DNA of 64,000 nt from a bacterium (GCA_013360195.1 JABWCQ010000003.1:1-64000); one strand, 5' to 3'; counted from the first letter of the stretch, positions 26,942-34,333 are shown. Translations and numbers: made by a program. The notes: a model not told the origin generated them from the letters alone.

Positions 26942-26975
26942 AAAAACAAAAGCCACGCCGTGTTCAAGCGTGGCT
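26942..26975 (-). terminator. trp attenuator (3:4 hairpin)
   Basis: On the minus strand AGCCACGC (26975-26968) pairs with GCGTGGCT (26958-26951), a perfect 8-bp stem with a 9-nt loop, followed by TTTGTTTTT. It lies 22 nt before the trpE start, i.e. upstream of the structural genes. The competing antiterminator forms when AGCGTGGC inside the leader-peptide frame (27026-27019) pairs with GCCACGCT of the first terminator arm. A third element, CGCCAC at 27063-27058, can pair with GTGGCG of the second segment, completing the classic 1:2, 2:3, 3:4 set. Confidence 0.88.
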
Positions 26976-27002
26976 CTGGAATTTACAGATTTCTATTCGA
27001 AA

Positions 27003-27080
27003 TTAGACAATACCAATCGCCACGCTGCCGAATTGCCAGCGCCAGCTCATGGACATGGTGGCGGAAAAAGGTGAATTCAT
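27003..27080 (-). CDS. trpL: trp operon leader peptide
   Basis: A 25-codon frame from ATG 27080 to TAA 27003 lies about 15 nt after the predicted transcription start. It contains two Trp codons close together (MSMSWRWQFG, codons 13 and 15), against very low Trp frequency generally. The Trp codons sit between pairing segment 1 (codons 6-8) and segment 2 (codons 19-21), so a ribosome stalled there would mask segment 1 and favour the antiterminator. No strong ribosome site is visible, and ATGs at codons 9 and 11 are alternative starts that keep the Trp codons. Confidence 0.82.
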   Translation of the reverse strand: MNSPFSATMSMSWRWQFGSVAIGIV

Positions 27081-27101
27081 AAGTTTTAGTTGATTATTCA
27101 C

Positions 27102-27130
27102 AATATAATGTCAGGTCAATCGAAAGTCAA
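27102..27130 (-). promoter_or_regulatory. trp operon promoter
   Basis: TTGACT (27125-27130) and TATATT (27102-27107) on the minus strand are separated by exactly 17 bp, 5 of 6 consensus bases in each box. Transcription would start near 27095, leaving about 15 nt before the leader peptide. Confidence 0.8.
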
Positions 27131-27320
27131 TAGTAACCAATCAATTTTGGTAATGCCTCTCCTAATTTTAGAATGGGACTTGACGGACATGCTCTGGAAG
27201 TCAATTTGAGGTGCGAGAACCCGTCATAAAGTACTAATTTATAAAATATTAAAGGTGCTGACCCCGATATGAAACTCCGCTTTTTGAATCAGAATTAATT
27301 GAAGGAAAAGTTGAAGTTCC

Positions 27321-27349
27321 TTGACTTCGCGAGAGGATGCAAATATATT
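27321..27349 (+). promoter_or_regulatory. promoter of the T9SS gene at 27403
   Basis: TTGACT (27321-27326) and TATATT (27344-27349) are 17 bp apart, the same boxes as in the divergent trp promoter. The predicted start near 27356 leaves a leader of about 47 nt with GGAG before the ATG. Confidence 0.75.
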
Positions 27350-27402
27350 AGATATACTGCAACGCTACAACTTGTCAACATGAAAGGACGTGGAGCAGTT
27401 CC

Positions 27403-29055
27403 ATGAAAAAGTTTAAGTATTTGTTAATTTGTTTGATGTTGGCCTTTGTTGGGGCTAGCACGGCAGAGGCTGCCATTGGCTGGGCAGGACAGATCTGGCC
27501 GACCAGTGGCCAAGTTCGCTTGCCGAATCAGAACATCGGAGTGTATGTTCAAGTTTGGAAGGCTGGCGTTACTGAAGCCCCCGGACCGGGTGCCGGAATC
27601 AGCGCTTCGCTATTCTACAAACGTGCCAGCGAAGGGTCTTACACATCGGTTCCCATGTCGTTTAACGTGCAAATCGGAAGCAACGACGAATGGTGGGCTG
27701 ATATTCCAGCGGCCGCTTTGAATGGCGGCGAGGACGAATTGTTCTACGTGGAGATTTATGACGCGGAAGACGGTTCGACGTATACTGGTGCTCAGGATCA
27801 GGCCGGAAACAATCCTCCGTTCGTCCTGCATATTCAACCGGGCACGTCACGGGATGTTGCCGTGACCTTCCGAGTTGATATGAATTGCGTTAACCCCGAT
27901 CTGTTTGACGGCGGCGTATTCTTCACGGGTGATTTTCTCGGTTGGAGTACGTGCAATCCAAATGGTTCGATGAGCGACGTTGACGCAGACGGAATCTGGG
28001 AAGGCACGTTCGTGTTCCCGGGCGGCTCGAATACCAGTGTTCAATATAAGTTCCAGCGTAACGACGGAGAGTTCTGTAACTGGGAGTGTGGCGGCAATCG
28101 TTTCTTCACCATTGACGATAGCAACCCGACTCAGACACTTGACATTCAGATTTACTGCTGCGAAGTCTGGGGCCCGAGTGAAATTTCGGGCGCAGGTTCC
28201 TACTGTGTCAGTCTTTGCTGCTGCTCGCAAGAGCTGTGGATTCGCCTAGTCACGTCGTATTCGAATCCCGTTATCACCGGTCTCGATTGGGTTTATGGCT
28301 GTGTCGAGTGCGGTAACCCGGATTGTACTCCCGGCAGTGGCGATATCATTTGGGATGTCCGTCAGGGCGAAGACATGAACTGGTATCTTGTGCTCTGTCT
28401 GCCGCCGGACGCAGGCCGTGCGATTCCGCCGGCGGAGGATGTTTATGCCGGCTGTTTCTGCATCACGATTGACGACATTTTGCCGGTGGAGATGGCGTCG
28501 TTTGATGCCGTGGCACTTGAGAATGCCGTGCGGATTGATTGGTCAACGGCGACGGAACAGGCGACGAGCCACTTCCTGCTTGAGCGTTCGACGGATATGA
28601 ACAGCTGGTCGCTGGCAGCCCAGGTCGCAGCACGCGGAGAGAGTTCATCGGAGACACACTACAGCTACACCGATGAAAATGTCACAGTCGGTACGACGTA
28701 CAGCTATCGTCTGACGATAGTTGATCTGGATGGCGCAGTTTCAGTTCATTCGCAGATTGTCAATGCCACGCCGTACGGTGCAGGCACAGTCAACGAGTTC
28801 GCATTGGCACAGAACTACCCGAATCCGTTTAACCCGGAGACGAATATCAGCTACACTCTGGCGAATTCGGCTAATGTTTCGTTGAAAGTGTACTCGGTGA
28901 CCGGCGCAGAAGTCGCCATCCTTGTGAACGGCAATATGGAAGCTGGAAGTCACACTGTCAGCTTCAACGCGGCTTCGCTTCCAAGCGGTGTCTATTTCTA
29001 CCGTCTCGACGCCGGCAGTTTCACTGCAACACGCAAGATGCTTCTGCTGAAGTAG
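27403..29055 (+). CDS. T9SS-secreted protein with starch-binding-like and Fn3-like domains
   Basis: The 550-residue protein has a signal peptide (MKKFKYLLICLMLAFVGASTAEA). Residues about 25-145 form a beta-sandwich of unknown type. About 148-245 (VTFRVDMNCVNPDLFDGGVF, FLGWS, DVDADGIWEGTFVFPGG, VQYKFQRND) resemble the CBM20/CBM48-type modules that bind glucans. A Cys-rich stretch follows (CCEVWG, CVSLCCCSQE, CVECGNPDC), then an LPVEMASFDAV ... SHFLLERS Fn3-like domain and a T9SS type A sorting domain (NYPNPFNPETNISY ... TRKMLLLK). It should be delivered to the cell surface and may bind polysaccharide. No catalytic domain is evident. It has its own promoter and terminator. Confidence 0.88.
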   Translation: MKKFKYLLICLMLAFVGASTAEAAIGWAGQIWPTSGQVRLPNQNIGVYVQVWKAGVTEAPGPGAGISASLFYKRASEGSYTSVPMSFNVQIGSNDEWWADIPAAALNGGEDELFYVEIYDAEDGSTYTGAQDQAGNNPPFVLHIQPGTSRDVAVTFRVDMNCVNPDLFDGGVFFTGDFLGWSTCNPNGSMSDVDADGIWEGTFVFPGGSNTSVQYKFQRNDGEFCNWECGGNRFFTIDDSNPTQTLDIQIYCCEVWGPSEISGAGSYCVSLCCCSQELWIRLVTSYSNPVITGLDWVYGCVECGNPDCTPGSGDIIWDVRQGEDMNWYLVLCLPPDAGRAIPPAEDVYAGCFCITIDDILPVEMASFDAVALENAVRIDWSTATEQATSHFLLERSTDMNSWSLAAQVAARGESSSETHYSYTDENVTVGTTYSYRLTIVDLDGAVSVHSQIVNATPYGAGTVNEFALAQNYPNPFNPETNISYTLANSANVSLKVYSVTGAEVAILVNGNMEAGSHTVSFNAASLPSGVYFYRLDAGSFTATRKMLLLK

Positions 29056-29070
29056 TTATCTTCGGCAACA

Positions 29071-29105
29071 AATAAGAACAGGCCGCCCGATGGGCGGCCT
29101 GTTTT
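29071..29105. terminator. bidirectional terminator
   Basis: ACAGGCCGCCC (29078-29088) pairs with GGGCGGCCTGT (29092-29102) and is followed by T4. The upstream side is A-rich, so it probably also serves the convergent gene ending at 29126. Confidence 0.88.
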
Positions 29106-29125
29106 CTGTTTGGATAGTTGTCAGC

Positions 29126-29746
29126 CTAACGGAGCACCAGCGTTAGCGCCCCGTTCTTAAGTGTGCGATAAAGTGTGAGCGCGACTTCCCGATTCGTTTG
29201 AATGGAGAACTTGTCGTGGCCTTTGAAACTTTGGAGCCAAAGTCCGAGCTTCTCTCGAAAGGGGACTTTTACTTCGACCGGGTCATTCTCCGGTGTTGAG
29301 TGAACGAGCAGGGTGGGACCGTTTCGCCACGTGACTTCGAAAGCCACCGGAATCTCGCGCTGCAGAAGCGATGGATCCATATCCATGGCCTCGCTGACAA
29401 TCTTCAGCAGGGAATCAGGAAATCGTGGTTCAAACTTGATCAGCCGGATACCGGCCGTTGAGAACAAAAAGACAGAATCAGGTGAGAAATCGTCAGCTAA
29501 CGAAGCGATGTTCAGTTTGGCGGTCCCGGAGTCTTCGTGCAAAGTGGACACGACGGCGTTGCCGAGTTTCAGGACAAAACTTTCACTGCGCTTGTCGATG
29601 ACGATGTAAGGATCGTTCGACTGCACAAGTTCATTTTGCGCGGCAAGCAGCTTCCACTCCTGCTTCAGACTGTCAGGCTGAGCATAAACCGCTTGCGCCG
29701 CACAGAACAGCATCAGCAGTTGAACACCCGTTAACTTAGAGAACAT
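29126..29746 (-). CDS. secreted protein of unknown function next to L,D-transpeptidases
   Basis: The 206-residue protein begins MFSKLTGVQLLMLFCAAQAVYA, a signal peptide. The mature part reads DSLKQEWKLLAAQNELVQSN, then alternates beta-like segments (YIVIDKRSESFVLKLGNAVV). The phrases resemble the short region just before the YkuD domain of many L,D-transpeptidases (a KYIVID-type strand also occurs in the neighbour at 29736), but the catalytic HGxxx...SHGCxR elements are absent. It overlaps the end of the neighbouring transpeptidase by 11 nt and is therefore co-translated with it. It might be a regulator or partner of that enzyme; function unknown. Confidence 0.75.
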   Translation of the reverse strand: MFSKLTGVQLLMLFCAAQAVYAQPDSLKQEWKLLAAQNELVQSNDPYIVIDKRSESFVLKLGNAVVSTLHEDSGTAKLNIASLADDFSPDSVFLFSTAGIRLIKFEPRFPDSLLKIVSEAMDMDPSLLQREIPVAFEVTWRNGPTLLVHSTPENDPVEVKVPFREKLGLWLQSFKGHDKFSIQTNREVALTLYRTLKNGALTLVLR

Positions 29747-30377
29747 AGACTCCTGTTCCGATGGGGACACGATCGTAGAAGAATTTCAAGTCATCCGACC
29801 CCAATCTTACGCAACCGTGACTTACCGACATGCCCAAGAGCCGTTCATAAAGAGTTCCGTGAATAAAGTACCCGTCACCGAAGCCCAGCGCATAATCACC
29901 CATGACGTTGGGATCCAGCCGATCGGCATTGCTAGTCGGAATCGGTTCGTTTTCCTCCACAAATGCCCAATCAGGTTTGCGCCACCACGGTTCCACGATT
30001 TTGTTCTTGATAGCGAAGACACCCTGCGGTGTGTGGAACACCCACTTTTTGCCTGTCTTGGGATCAGTCAGCTCGCCTCCGGAACCGGTAGAACAGACGG
30101 CTTTGAAGTACACGGAATCAGCAGTTCGCAGATAGGCATGGTTTGTATGCGGATCAATGACAATGTACTTTCCCTTCGGAAGAGACTTTTCAAGATCCCT
30201 TTTGAGCCGCTTGATCTCCTTGGCGATACTCTTTTCATTGGGAACGGCATTCAAGACGGAGTCCAAGCGAGACATCATGTCAGGCGGCGGAATCTCCGCA
30301 GGCTTCTCCGCCAGGGCGAAAACGGATGCAGTCCCGATGATGAGAACAGCGATTACGCTAAGTACGACCCATTTCAT
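29736..30377 (-). CDS. L,D-transpeptidase (YkuD family), membrane-anchored
   Basis: The 213-residue protein starts at ATG 30377 (MKWVVLSVIAVLIIGTASVF), a signal or anchor helix. A helical stretch (NEKSIAKEIKRLKRDLEKS) leads to the YkuD catalytic domain: KYIVIDPHTNHAYL, HTPQGVFAIKNK, the His of YFIHGTLYE and the nucleophile Cys in MSVSHGCVRL. Such enzymes form 3-3 peptidoglycan crosslinks or attach proteins to diaminopimelate. It overlaps the stop of the upstream transpeptidase gene by one base (TGATG). Both genes and the Lys-ended lipoprotein upstream form one envelope cluster. Confidence 0.9.
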   Translation of the reverse strand: MKWVVLSVIAVLIIGTASVFALAEKPAEIPPPDMMSRLDSVLNAVPNEKSIAKEIKRLKRDLEKSLPKGKYIVIDPHTNHAYLRTADSVYFKAVCSTGSGGELTDPKTGKKWVFHTPQGVFAIKNKIVEPWWRKPDWAFVEENEPIPTSNADRLDPNVMGDYALGFGDGYFIHGTLYERLLGMSVSHGCVRLGSDDLKFFYDRVPIGTGVYVL

Positions 30378-31438
30378 CACAATCCCTCGAGTTTGCGTAC
30401 GATGGTGACAGGTGTACCCACCCGGGCATATTTCATTAGTTCGAGCATATCGTGATCCGCCAATGCGACACAGCCGTCTGTCCAATTCTTGTTCTGACCG
30501 CCATGTCCGTGGATTTCAATGAGTTTACCGATTCCGGCTCGTTTTGAAATTCTGCCGCTCTTCTTGTTTGCGGCAAAACGCTTTTTGTCGTCGTCGTTTG
30601 GATAATTCAGCAGCAAAGCTTTGTAATACCGGCTCGAATGCTTCACTTCCGTGACCTTGTACCGACCCTCCGGAGTTGCCCCGTCGCCGGCGAACATCTT
30701 CTGGTAGGCCGCATTAAAGCCCAAATCAACCTTGTAGGACTTCAGCTTCTTTCCGCCATCGAACAGGTGGAGGCGGTGCTCTTCTTTATCAACGATAATA
30801 GCGACCGTGCCGTTCCGGCGGCTGTCTTCAAGGGTATTCGCCACCCAGTGCTTGGCGGCACGAATTCGCTCGAGTTCATCCGCGCCGTGATTGTTGATGG
30901 CCATACGGAGGGCGGCGAGCTGTTCACGGCACTCCTGCCCGGCATCCAGCGCCCCCTCAATATCTTCCTGCGCGAGCAGACTCATGGCGTTCATCTGGCT
31001 CATCTGTGCCAGGGTCCACAGCTTCTCAGCGCGATACAGCGTCAGTTTTGAATCAAGCGACTCCCGCCAGTTGTTCAAATCGTCAGTCAGAATCTTCAGT
31101 TCATGCTCGGCATTTGCAAGGGCAATTTCCCTTCTTGCTTTCGCCGAGTCTTCCGCAATTTGAGTCAGTGTCCGGGCATATGCAATAAGCGTATCCGTGG
31201 AGTCATAATTGCGCATGATCGACATCCTGCCCTGTTGAAAGGCCATTTCTTCACGGGCCTTCTGCAGCGCGACCTCTGCGGACTCAAGTTCTTCCTTGGC
31301 ATATTTGCGGGGAGGACCGCTGCGCGCATTGGAGAGCGCCGATTCGGCGATCACCATGTCAACCAGCGGCGGTGTGTCGCACCCCAGCCATACCAGGGCA
31401 AGGGCAATCGGAGCGACAAGGATCAGTCGTCTGAGCAT
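30377..31438 (-). CDS. lipoprotein L,D-transpeptidase with helical N-terminal domain
   Basis: The 353-residue protein has a lipoprotein signal (MLRRLILVAPIALALVWLGC), so its Cys20 should be lipidated. Residues about 25-200 are a long alpha-helical region (YAKEELESAEVALQKAREEM, FQQGRMSIMRNYDSTDTL) of the DUF4398 kind. The YkuD domain follows from about 213: AIIVDKEEHRLHLFDGGK, GDGATPEGRYKVTEV, then IEIHGHGGQNKNWTDGCVAL with the catalytic His and Cys. The helical part resembles that of the neighbouring lipoprotein at 31557 (both have a RNYDxxxxxL element), suggesting a shared binding interface. A lipid-anchored enzyme of this type could crosslink envelope proteins to peptidoglycan. Confidence 0.9.
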   Translation of the reverse strand: MLRRLILVAPIALALVWLGCDTPPLVDMVIAESALSNARSGPPRKYAKEELESAEVALQKAREEMAFQQGRMSIMRNYDSTDTLIAYARTLTQIAEDSAKARREIALANAEHELKILTDDLNNWRESLDSKLTLYRAEKLWTLAQMSQMNAMSLLAQEDIEGALDAGQECREQLAALRMAINNHGADELERIRAAKHWVANTLEDSRRNGTVAIIVDKEEHRLHLFDGGKKLKSYKVDLGFNAAYQKMFAGDGATPEGRYKVTEVKHSSRYYKALLLNYPNDDDKKRFAANKKSGRISKRAGIGKLIEIHGHGGQNKNWTDGCVALADHDMLELMKYARVGTPVTIVRKLEGL

Positions 31439-31483
31439 TCGATGCGAAAGCTAATGGTGCTATTCAAAAACAGTTTAGAGCGT

Positions 31484-31517
31484 GCAGGGAGCCGCGTCGT
31501 TGGGCGCGGCTCCCTGC
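31484..31517 (-). other. long perfect hairpin between lipoprotein and transpeptidase genes
   Basis: GCAGGGAGCCGCG (31484-31496) is perfectly complementary to CGCGGCTCCCTGC (31505-31517), a 13-bp stem with an 8-nt loop. On the minus strand a T5 run occurs only 13 nt beyond the stem, so it is not a canonical terminator. It probably stabilises the lipoprotein mRNA 3' end and limits read-through into the transpeptidase genes. Confidence 0.65.
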
Positions 31518-31556
31518 AAAATTATCAGAAGTTACGGCCGCGTAGCGGCGACGCAA

Positions 31557-32162
31557 TTACTTCTTTTTTCCACCCTTTGCCATTTCGGAGGCGCGGGTGA
31601 TTTCGTTCATGATGTTGGTAACACGCTGTTGAACCGTCTGCATCTTGGTACGGGCTGACAGGTACTTGCCCTGATTGAACTCGGCAACCGCAGCGTCGTA
31701 GGCAGTGCGAGCGGCCGAGAGGTCGCTCTTGATGAGCTCGATGTCAGCCTTGTTTCCCTTGCCAACGGGAGCCTTCATCAGGGCGGTGTCGGCGGCGGCG
31801 AGTGCGGCAGTCAAAGTAGCTTGCATCGTAGTCAGTTCGTTCTTAAGACGCTCCTTCTCTGCGGCGGCAGCCGACGCTGCCTGGTTCGACATTTCCGTCG
31901 CCTTAACCAATTGCGCCTTGGCGGCGTCGTAGTTGCGGAACAGTGCGAACTTACCATCTTGCTCCTTGACAGCGGCCAAGCCGGCATTCAAGGTGTCGCG
32001 AGCGGCCTGGAACGCCTGGGCGGCATACTGCTCAGCTTCGGCAGTCTTGGCGGCTTGCAGCGCGGCATTTGCGGCATCAGCTTCAGCCTTGGGGGGCTCG
32101 GCACAACCTGCAAGGAACAGCAGGGGGGCGATCCAAAGAACGGCAAACAATGTCTTCTTCAT
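31557..32162 (-). CDS. coiled-coil lipoprotein with C-terminal Lys (Lpp-like candidate)
   Basis: With ATG 32162 (AGGAAGG upstream) the product is 201 residues. The signal MKKTLFAVLWIAPLLFLAGC ends in a perfect lipobox. The mature chain is almost wholly alpha-helical and rich in Ala, Lys and Glu, with no predicted globular domain; its repeats (DAANAALQAAKTAEAEQYAA, AQAFQAARDTLNAG) resemble DUF4398 proteins. The last residues are ASEMAKGGKKK. Braun's lipoprotein of enterobacteria is likewise a helical lipoprotein whose terminal Lys is linked to peptidoglycan by L,D-transpeptidases, and two such enzymes are encoded just downstream. The functional analogy is my inference; there is no evident homology to Lpp. 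Start upstream of 32162 is rejected. Confidence 0.85.
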   Translation of the reverse strand: MKKTLFAVLWIAPLLFLAGCAEPPKAEADAANAALQAAKTAEAEQYAAQAFQAARDTLNAGLAAVKEQDGKFALFRNYDAAKAQLVKATEMSNQAASAAAAEKERLKNELTTMQATLTAALAAADTALMKAPVGKGNKADIELIKSDLSAARTAYDAAVAEFNQGKYLSARTKMQTVQQRVTNIMNEITRASEMAKGGKKK

Positions 32163-32240
32163 GGTGTCCTTCCTAAACCCGGTTTGGAGTGGATTGACAC
32201 GGAGTCGTTGCGGCCGGGTAACCTTGGCGGCCCGTGGGTC

Positions 32241-32257
32241 AACGGTTGCTAACCGTT
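32241..32257. promoter_or_regulatory. 17-bp palindrome upstream of the lipoprotein gene
   Basis: AACGGTTGCTAACCGTT is a perfect inverted repeat of 7+3+7 bases in the 142-bp gap between the TetR gene and the lipoprotein gene. It lies about 80 bp before the lipoprotein start, near AT-rich sequence with TATCTT/TATGAT -10-like boxes, and could be an operator or a short RNA hairpin. Confidence 0.4.
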
Positions 32258-32304
32258 CACCAACTATCATAAGATAAGAAAATTTCATTAAGAAAACAGC
32301 AATT

Positions 32305-32922
32305 TCACGCAGAAGTAGCCAGCAAATTGCTGTTAAACATGCTTAATGCCTCTCTTGCCAAATTGGCTTGCTCAGTTTCGGGCAGCATGGAAGCACGCTG
32401 GCGAATCAGTAAAGAAGCAAGTCCATGGACGGAGCCCCAAAGTCCGAGGGAGGCAGCCTCGGTACGAGTCTCTCGGAAAAGTCCCAACGCCTGACATTCA
32501 GCGACGGTTTTCATGAGCATTCTGAAGGCCCGTCGTCCATACCTCCATTCCGCCGTCTTAATGATTTTGGGCAGCGGAGTAAAGAGCATGAACATCAAAT
32601 CGTAATACTCTGGCTCAGCCAACGCGAACTCCAAGTATCCTTCCAACAGACTCTTAAGTCTTTGTACCGGGTCCTTGATTTTTGCTCTATCTCTTTGGCG
32701 GGTAAAGAGTTTACGAAAACCTTCATTATGAAGGTCAAAGAGGATAGCATCTTTGTCCTTAAAATACAGATAGATAGTGGCAGGGCTGTATTCTATCTTC
32801 TCTGCAATCTTGCGGATTGAGACATTTTGAAAGCCATCCTCGGCGAAGAGATCCTTAGCAGCCTCGAGGATGGAGGCGCGCATCTCTTGCTTTTCTCTGA
32901 GCTTGCGATCAATGATCGTCAC
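32305..32922 (-). CDS. TetR/AcrR-family transcriptional regulator
   Basis: The 205-residue protein starts with GTG 32922. Residues about 14-60 are the TetR helix-turn-helix: ILEAAKDLFAEDGFQNVSIR followed by KIAEKIEYSPATIYLYFKDK, an almost textbook match. The rest (EGYLEFALAEPEYYDLMFML and after) is the C-terminal ligand-binding and dimer domain of the WHG/TetR_C type. A consensus promoter and a 21-bp imperfect palindrome overlapping its start of transcription suggest that it represses itself. The targets may include the lipoprotein gene downstream or the divergent gene at 33047, but no ligand can be inferred. Confidence 0.93.
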   Translation of the reverse strand: MTIIDRKLREKQEMRASILEAAKDLFAEDGFQNVSIRKIAEKIEYSPATIYLYFKDKDAILFDLHNEGFRKLFTRQRDRAKIKDPVQRLKSLLEGYLEFALAEPEYYDLMFMLFTPLPKIIKTAEWRYGRRAFRMLMKTVAECQALGLFRETRTEAASLGLWGSVHGLASLLIRQRASMLPETEQANLAREALSMFNSNLLATSA

Positions 32923-32938
32923 GGCGGCTTTCTGAACG

Positions 32939-32959
32939 CTGTTTACTAAAGGTACACAG
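32939..32959. promoter_or_regulatory. candidate TetR operator
   Basis: CTGTTTAC and GTACACAG form an inverted repeat with a 5-bp centre (7 of 8 positions matching). The site touches the -10 box and covers the expected transcription start of the TetR gene, a typical position for an autoregulatory operator. Confidence 0.5.
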
Positions 32960-32986
32960 TATAAAAAATAAACGCGTTAATGTCAA
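32958..32986 (-). promoter_or_regulatory. promoter of the TetR gene
   Basis: On the minus strand TTGACA (32981-32986) and TATACT (32958-32963) are 17 bp apart, 11 of 12 consensus bases. The spacer contains the perfect palindrome AACGCGTT. The predicted start near 32951 leaves about 29 nt before the GTG. Confidence 0.8.
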
Positions 32987-33046
32987 CATCATTTTACAAA
33001 GTCAAGATACGTGCAACTAAAGACTTAGTTATTTATCTTGTAGTTT

Positions 33047-33751
33047 ATGGAACAAAGTCACACCTCTTTCGCTGCCAAACAAGAGACATCGAGCATACTA
33101 TTTCAAGTTGCTGTTTCTGCAGTATTTATTTCATTAATTATGACTCTGGGAGAGTCCCCGCCAACGTTACTTGAAGTCGCTGGGGAATATAGACTTGCGA
33201 TCGTAGATTCACGTGGTGAAACCCTTGGGCATATTGAAGTTCGACCCTTGGGGTTGGATGGAACACTTCGCCTGGCCTTCGAACCCGATTCCGGCACGCG
33301 CAATTCAAGTTCGATTGAATGGTGGCAATTGGCTGAACGGGAGGATCGTCCCGGGTATCCACGAATTGACCCCCAAAGTGGCGGTTCGGGACTGCCCGGT
33401 GCAAAAGGAGAAGACGAAGATCCTGCCTACTATTCTGAAGCAGATCTTGTGAATCGGGAACTTCAAGCTGAGATTTTCAGGGACGGGAAGTTCTGGCTAT
33501 TGGATAGACCAACCCTTGACAGCGGATTCCGATTTGAGTCTTGGCTTGTCGAACGGCTTGGGCCGAAGCAAGTGAGAAAGCTTGCAGGTCTTGAGTGGGG
33601 TGTTACTCTCAAAGATGGACGGATAAAGACTCTGCGGCACCCGCAGCCCATCAAACGCAAGTCGCGGTTTGACTGGCATGAATCGTTGCGAATCAGTGGA
33701 TTCGGAGTGGGGTGGGAGATAAACAGAGCTACGCGGAGTAGATTACCATAA
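33047..33751 (+). CDS. hypothetical protein with N-terminal membrane segment
   Basis: The 234-residue frame is divergent from the TetR gene. A hydrophobic stretch (ILFQVAVSAVFISLIMTLG) near residues 17-35 could be a signal or anchor. It is followed by EVAGEYRLAIVDSRGETLGH, a beta-rich part with a Pro/Gly/Asp-rich loop (RPGYPRIDPQSGGSGLPGAK), and a basic end. I recognise no family. The start is uncertain, since ATG 33047 puts 16 residues before the hydrophobic helix and ATG 33140 falls inside it. It ends 11 nt before the SRPBCC gene, so the two probably form an operon. Confidence 0.65.
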   Translation: MEQSHTSFAAKQETSSILFQVAVSAVFISLIMTLGESPPTLLEVAGEYRLAIVDSRGETLGHIEVRPLGLDGTLRLAFEPDSGTRNSSSIEWWQLAEREDRPGYPRIDPQSGGSGLPGAKGEDEDPAYYSEADLVNRELQAEIFRDGKFWLLDRPTLDSGFRFESWLVERLGPKQVRKLAGLEWGVTLKDGRIKTLRHPQPIKRKSRFDWHESLRISGFGVGWEINRATRSRLP

Positions 33752-33762
33752 TGGAGGATTAG

Positions 33763-34299
33763 ATGAAAAGAGCTTTGCTTGTTTTGATGCTGTTGGCGGC
33801 ACACGCTTCCTTCGCCGAACTTACGACTAACCCGCAGGGCGGATTCACTTCGACGCACGTCACGACTTTGCCGGGAAGCCCGGACGAAATCTTCGACGCG
33901 ATGACCGGTGACATCTTGCCGTGGTGGGATCATCATTTTAGCGAGAATCCCAAGAGTCTCAGAATTGAGCCTTGGGTGGGAGGCAGGTTCATAGAGGAAT
34001 TTGATGATGAAGGGAATGGAGCTCTTCATGCAACGGTTATTCTCTGTAACCGACCGAACATGATTCGGTTTGATGGGCCACTCGGACTAACCGGAAAGGC
34101 ATTGACGCACGTTGTAACATATGAGTTCACGCCGCAGCAAGACAGCACCCAAGTTAAAGTTACTGTGCAGCTGAGTGGTGCCATTGACACAGAATGGGCG
34201 ACGATTGTTGATGGTGTATGGAAACACTTTGTTATTGAAGCATTTCAACCCTATGTGCTGGCTGGCAGGCACAAAGACAAGCCAAGACTTACCCGATGA
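33763..34299 (+). CDS. secreted SRPBCC (START/Bet v 1-like) domain protein
   Basis: The 178-residue protein has a signal peptide (MKRALLVLMLLAAHASFA), unusual for this fold. The rest is a helix-grip SRPBCC/AHSA1-type domain: FTSTHVTTLPGSPDEIFDAM, DILPWWDHHFSENPKSLRIE, WVGGRFIEEFDDEGNGALHA, MIRFDGPLGL and VTYEFTPQQDSTQVKVTV, ending in the long C-terminal helix. These domains bind hydrophobic ligands in a deep cavity, so a periplasmic lipid or small-molecule binder is plausible. It has a GGAGG ribosome site and follows the hypothetical gene by 11 nt. A terminator shared with the convergent T9SS gene follows. Confidence 0.82.
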   Translation: MKRALLVLMLLAAHASFAELTTNPQGGFTSTHVTTLPGSPDEIFDAMTGDILPWWDHHFSENPKSLRIEPWVGGRFIEEFDDEGNGALHATVILCNRPNMIRFDGPLGLTGKALTHVVTYEFTPQQDSTQVKVTVQLSGAIDTEWATIVDGVWKHFVIEAFQPYVLAGRHKDKPRLTR

Positions 34300-34307
34300 G
34301 CAAAGGA

Positions 34308-34333
34308 AAGAGCCCGGTGAATACCGGGCTCTT
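34308..34333. terminator. terminator between convergent genes
   Basis: AAGAGCCCGGT pairs with ACCGGGCTCTT around a short loop, between the SRPBCC gene and the convergent PNGase F-like gene. The T-run is short on both sides. Confidence 0.75.
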
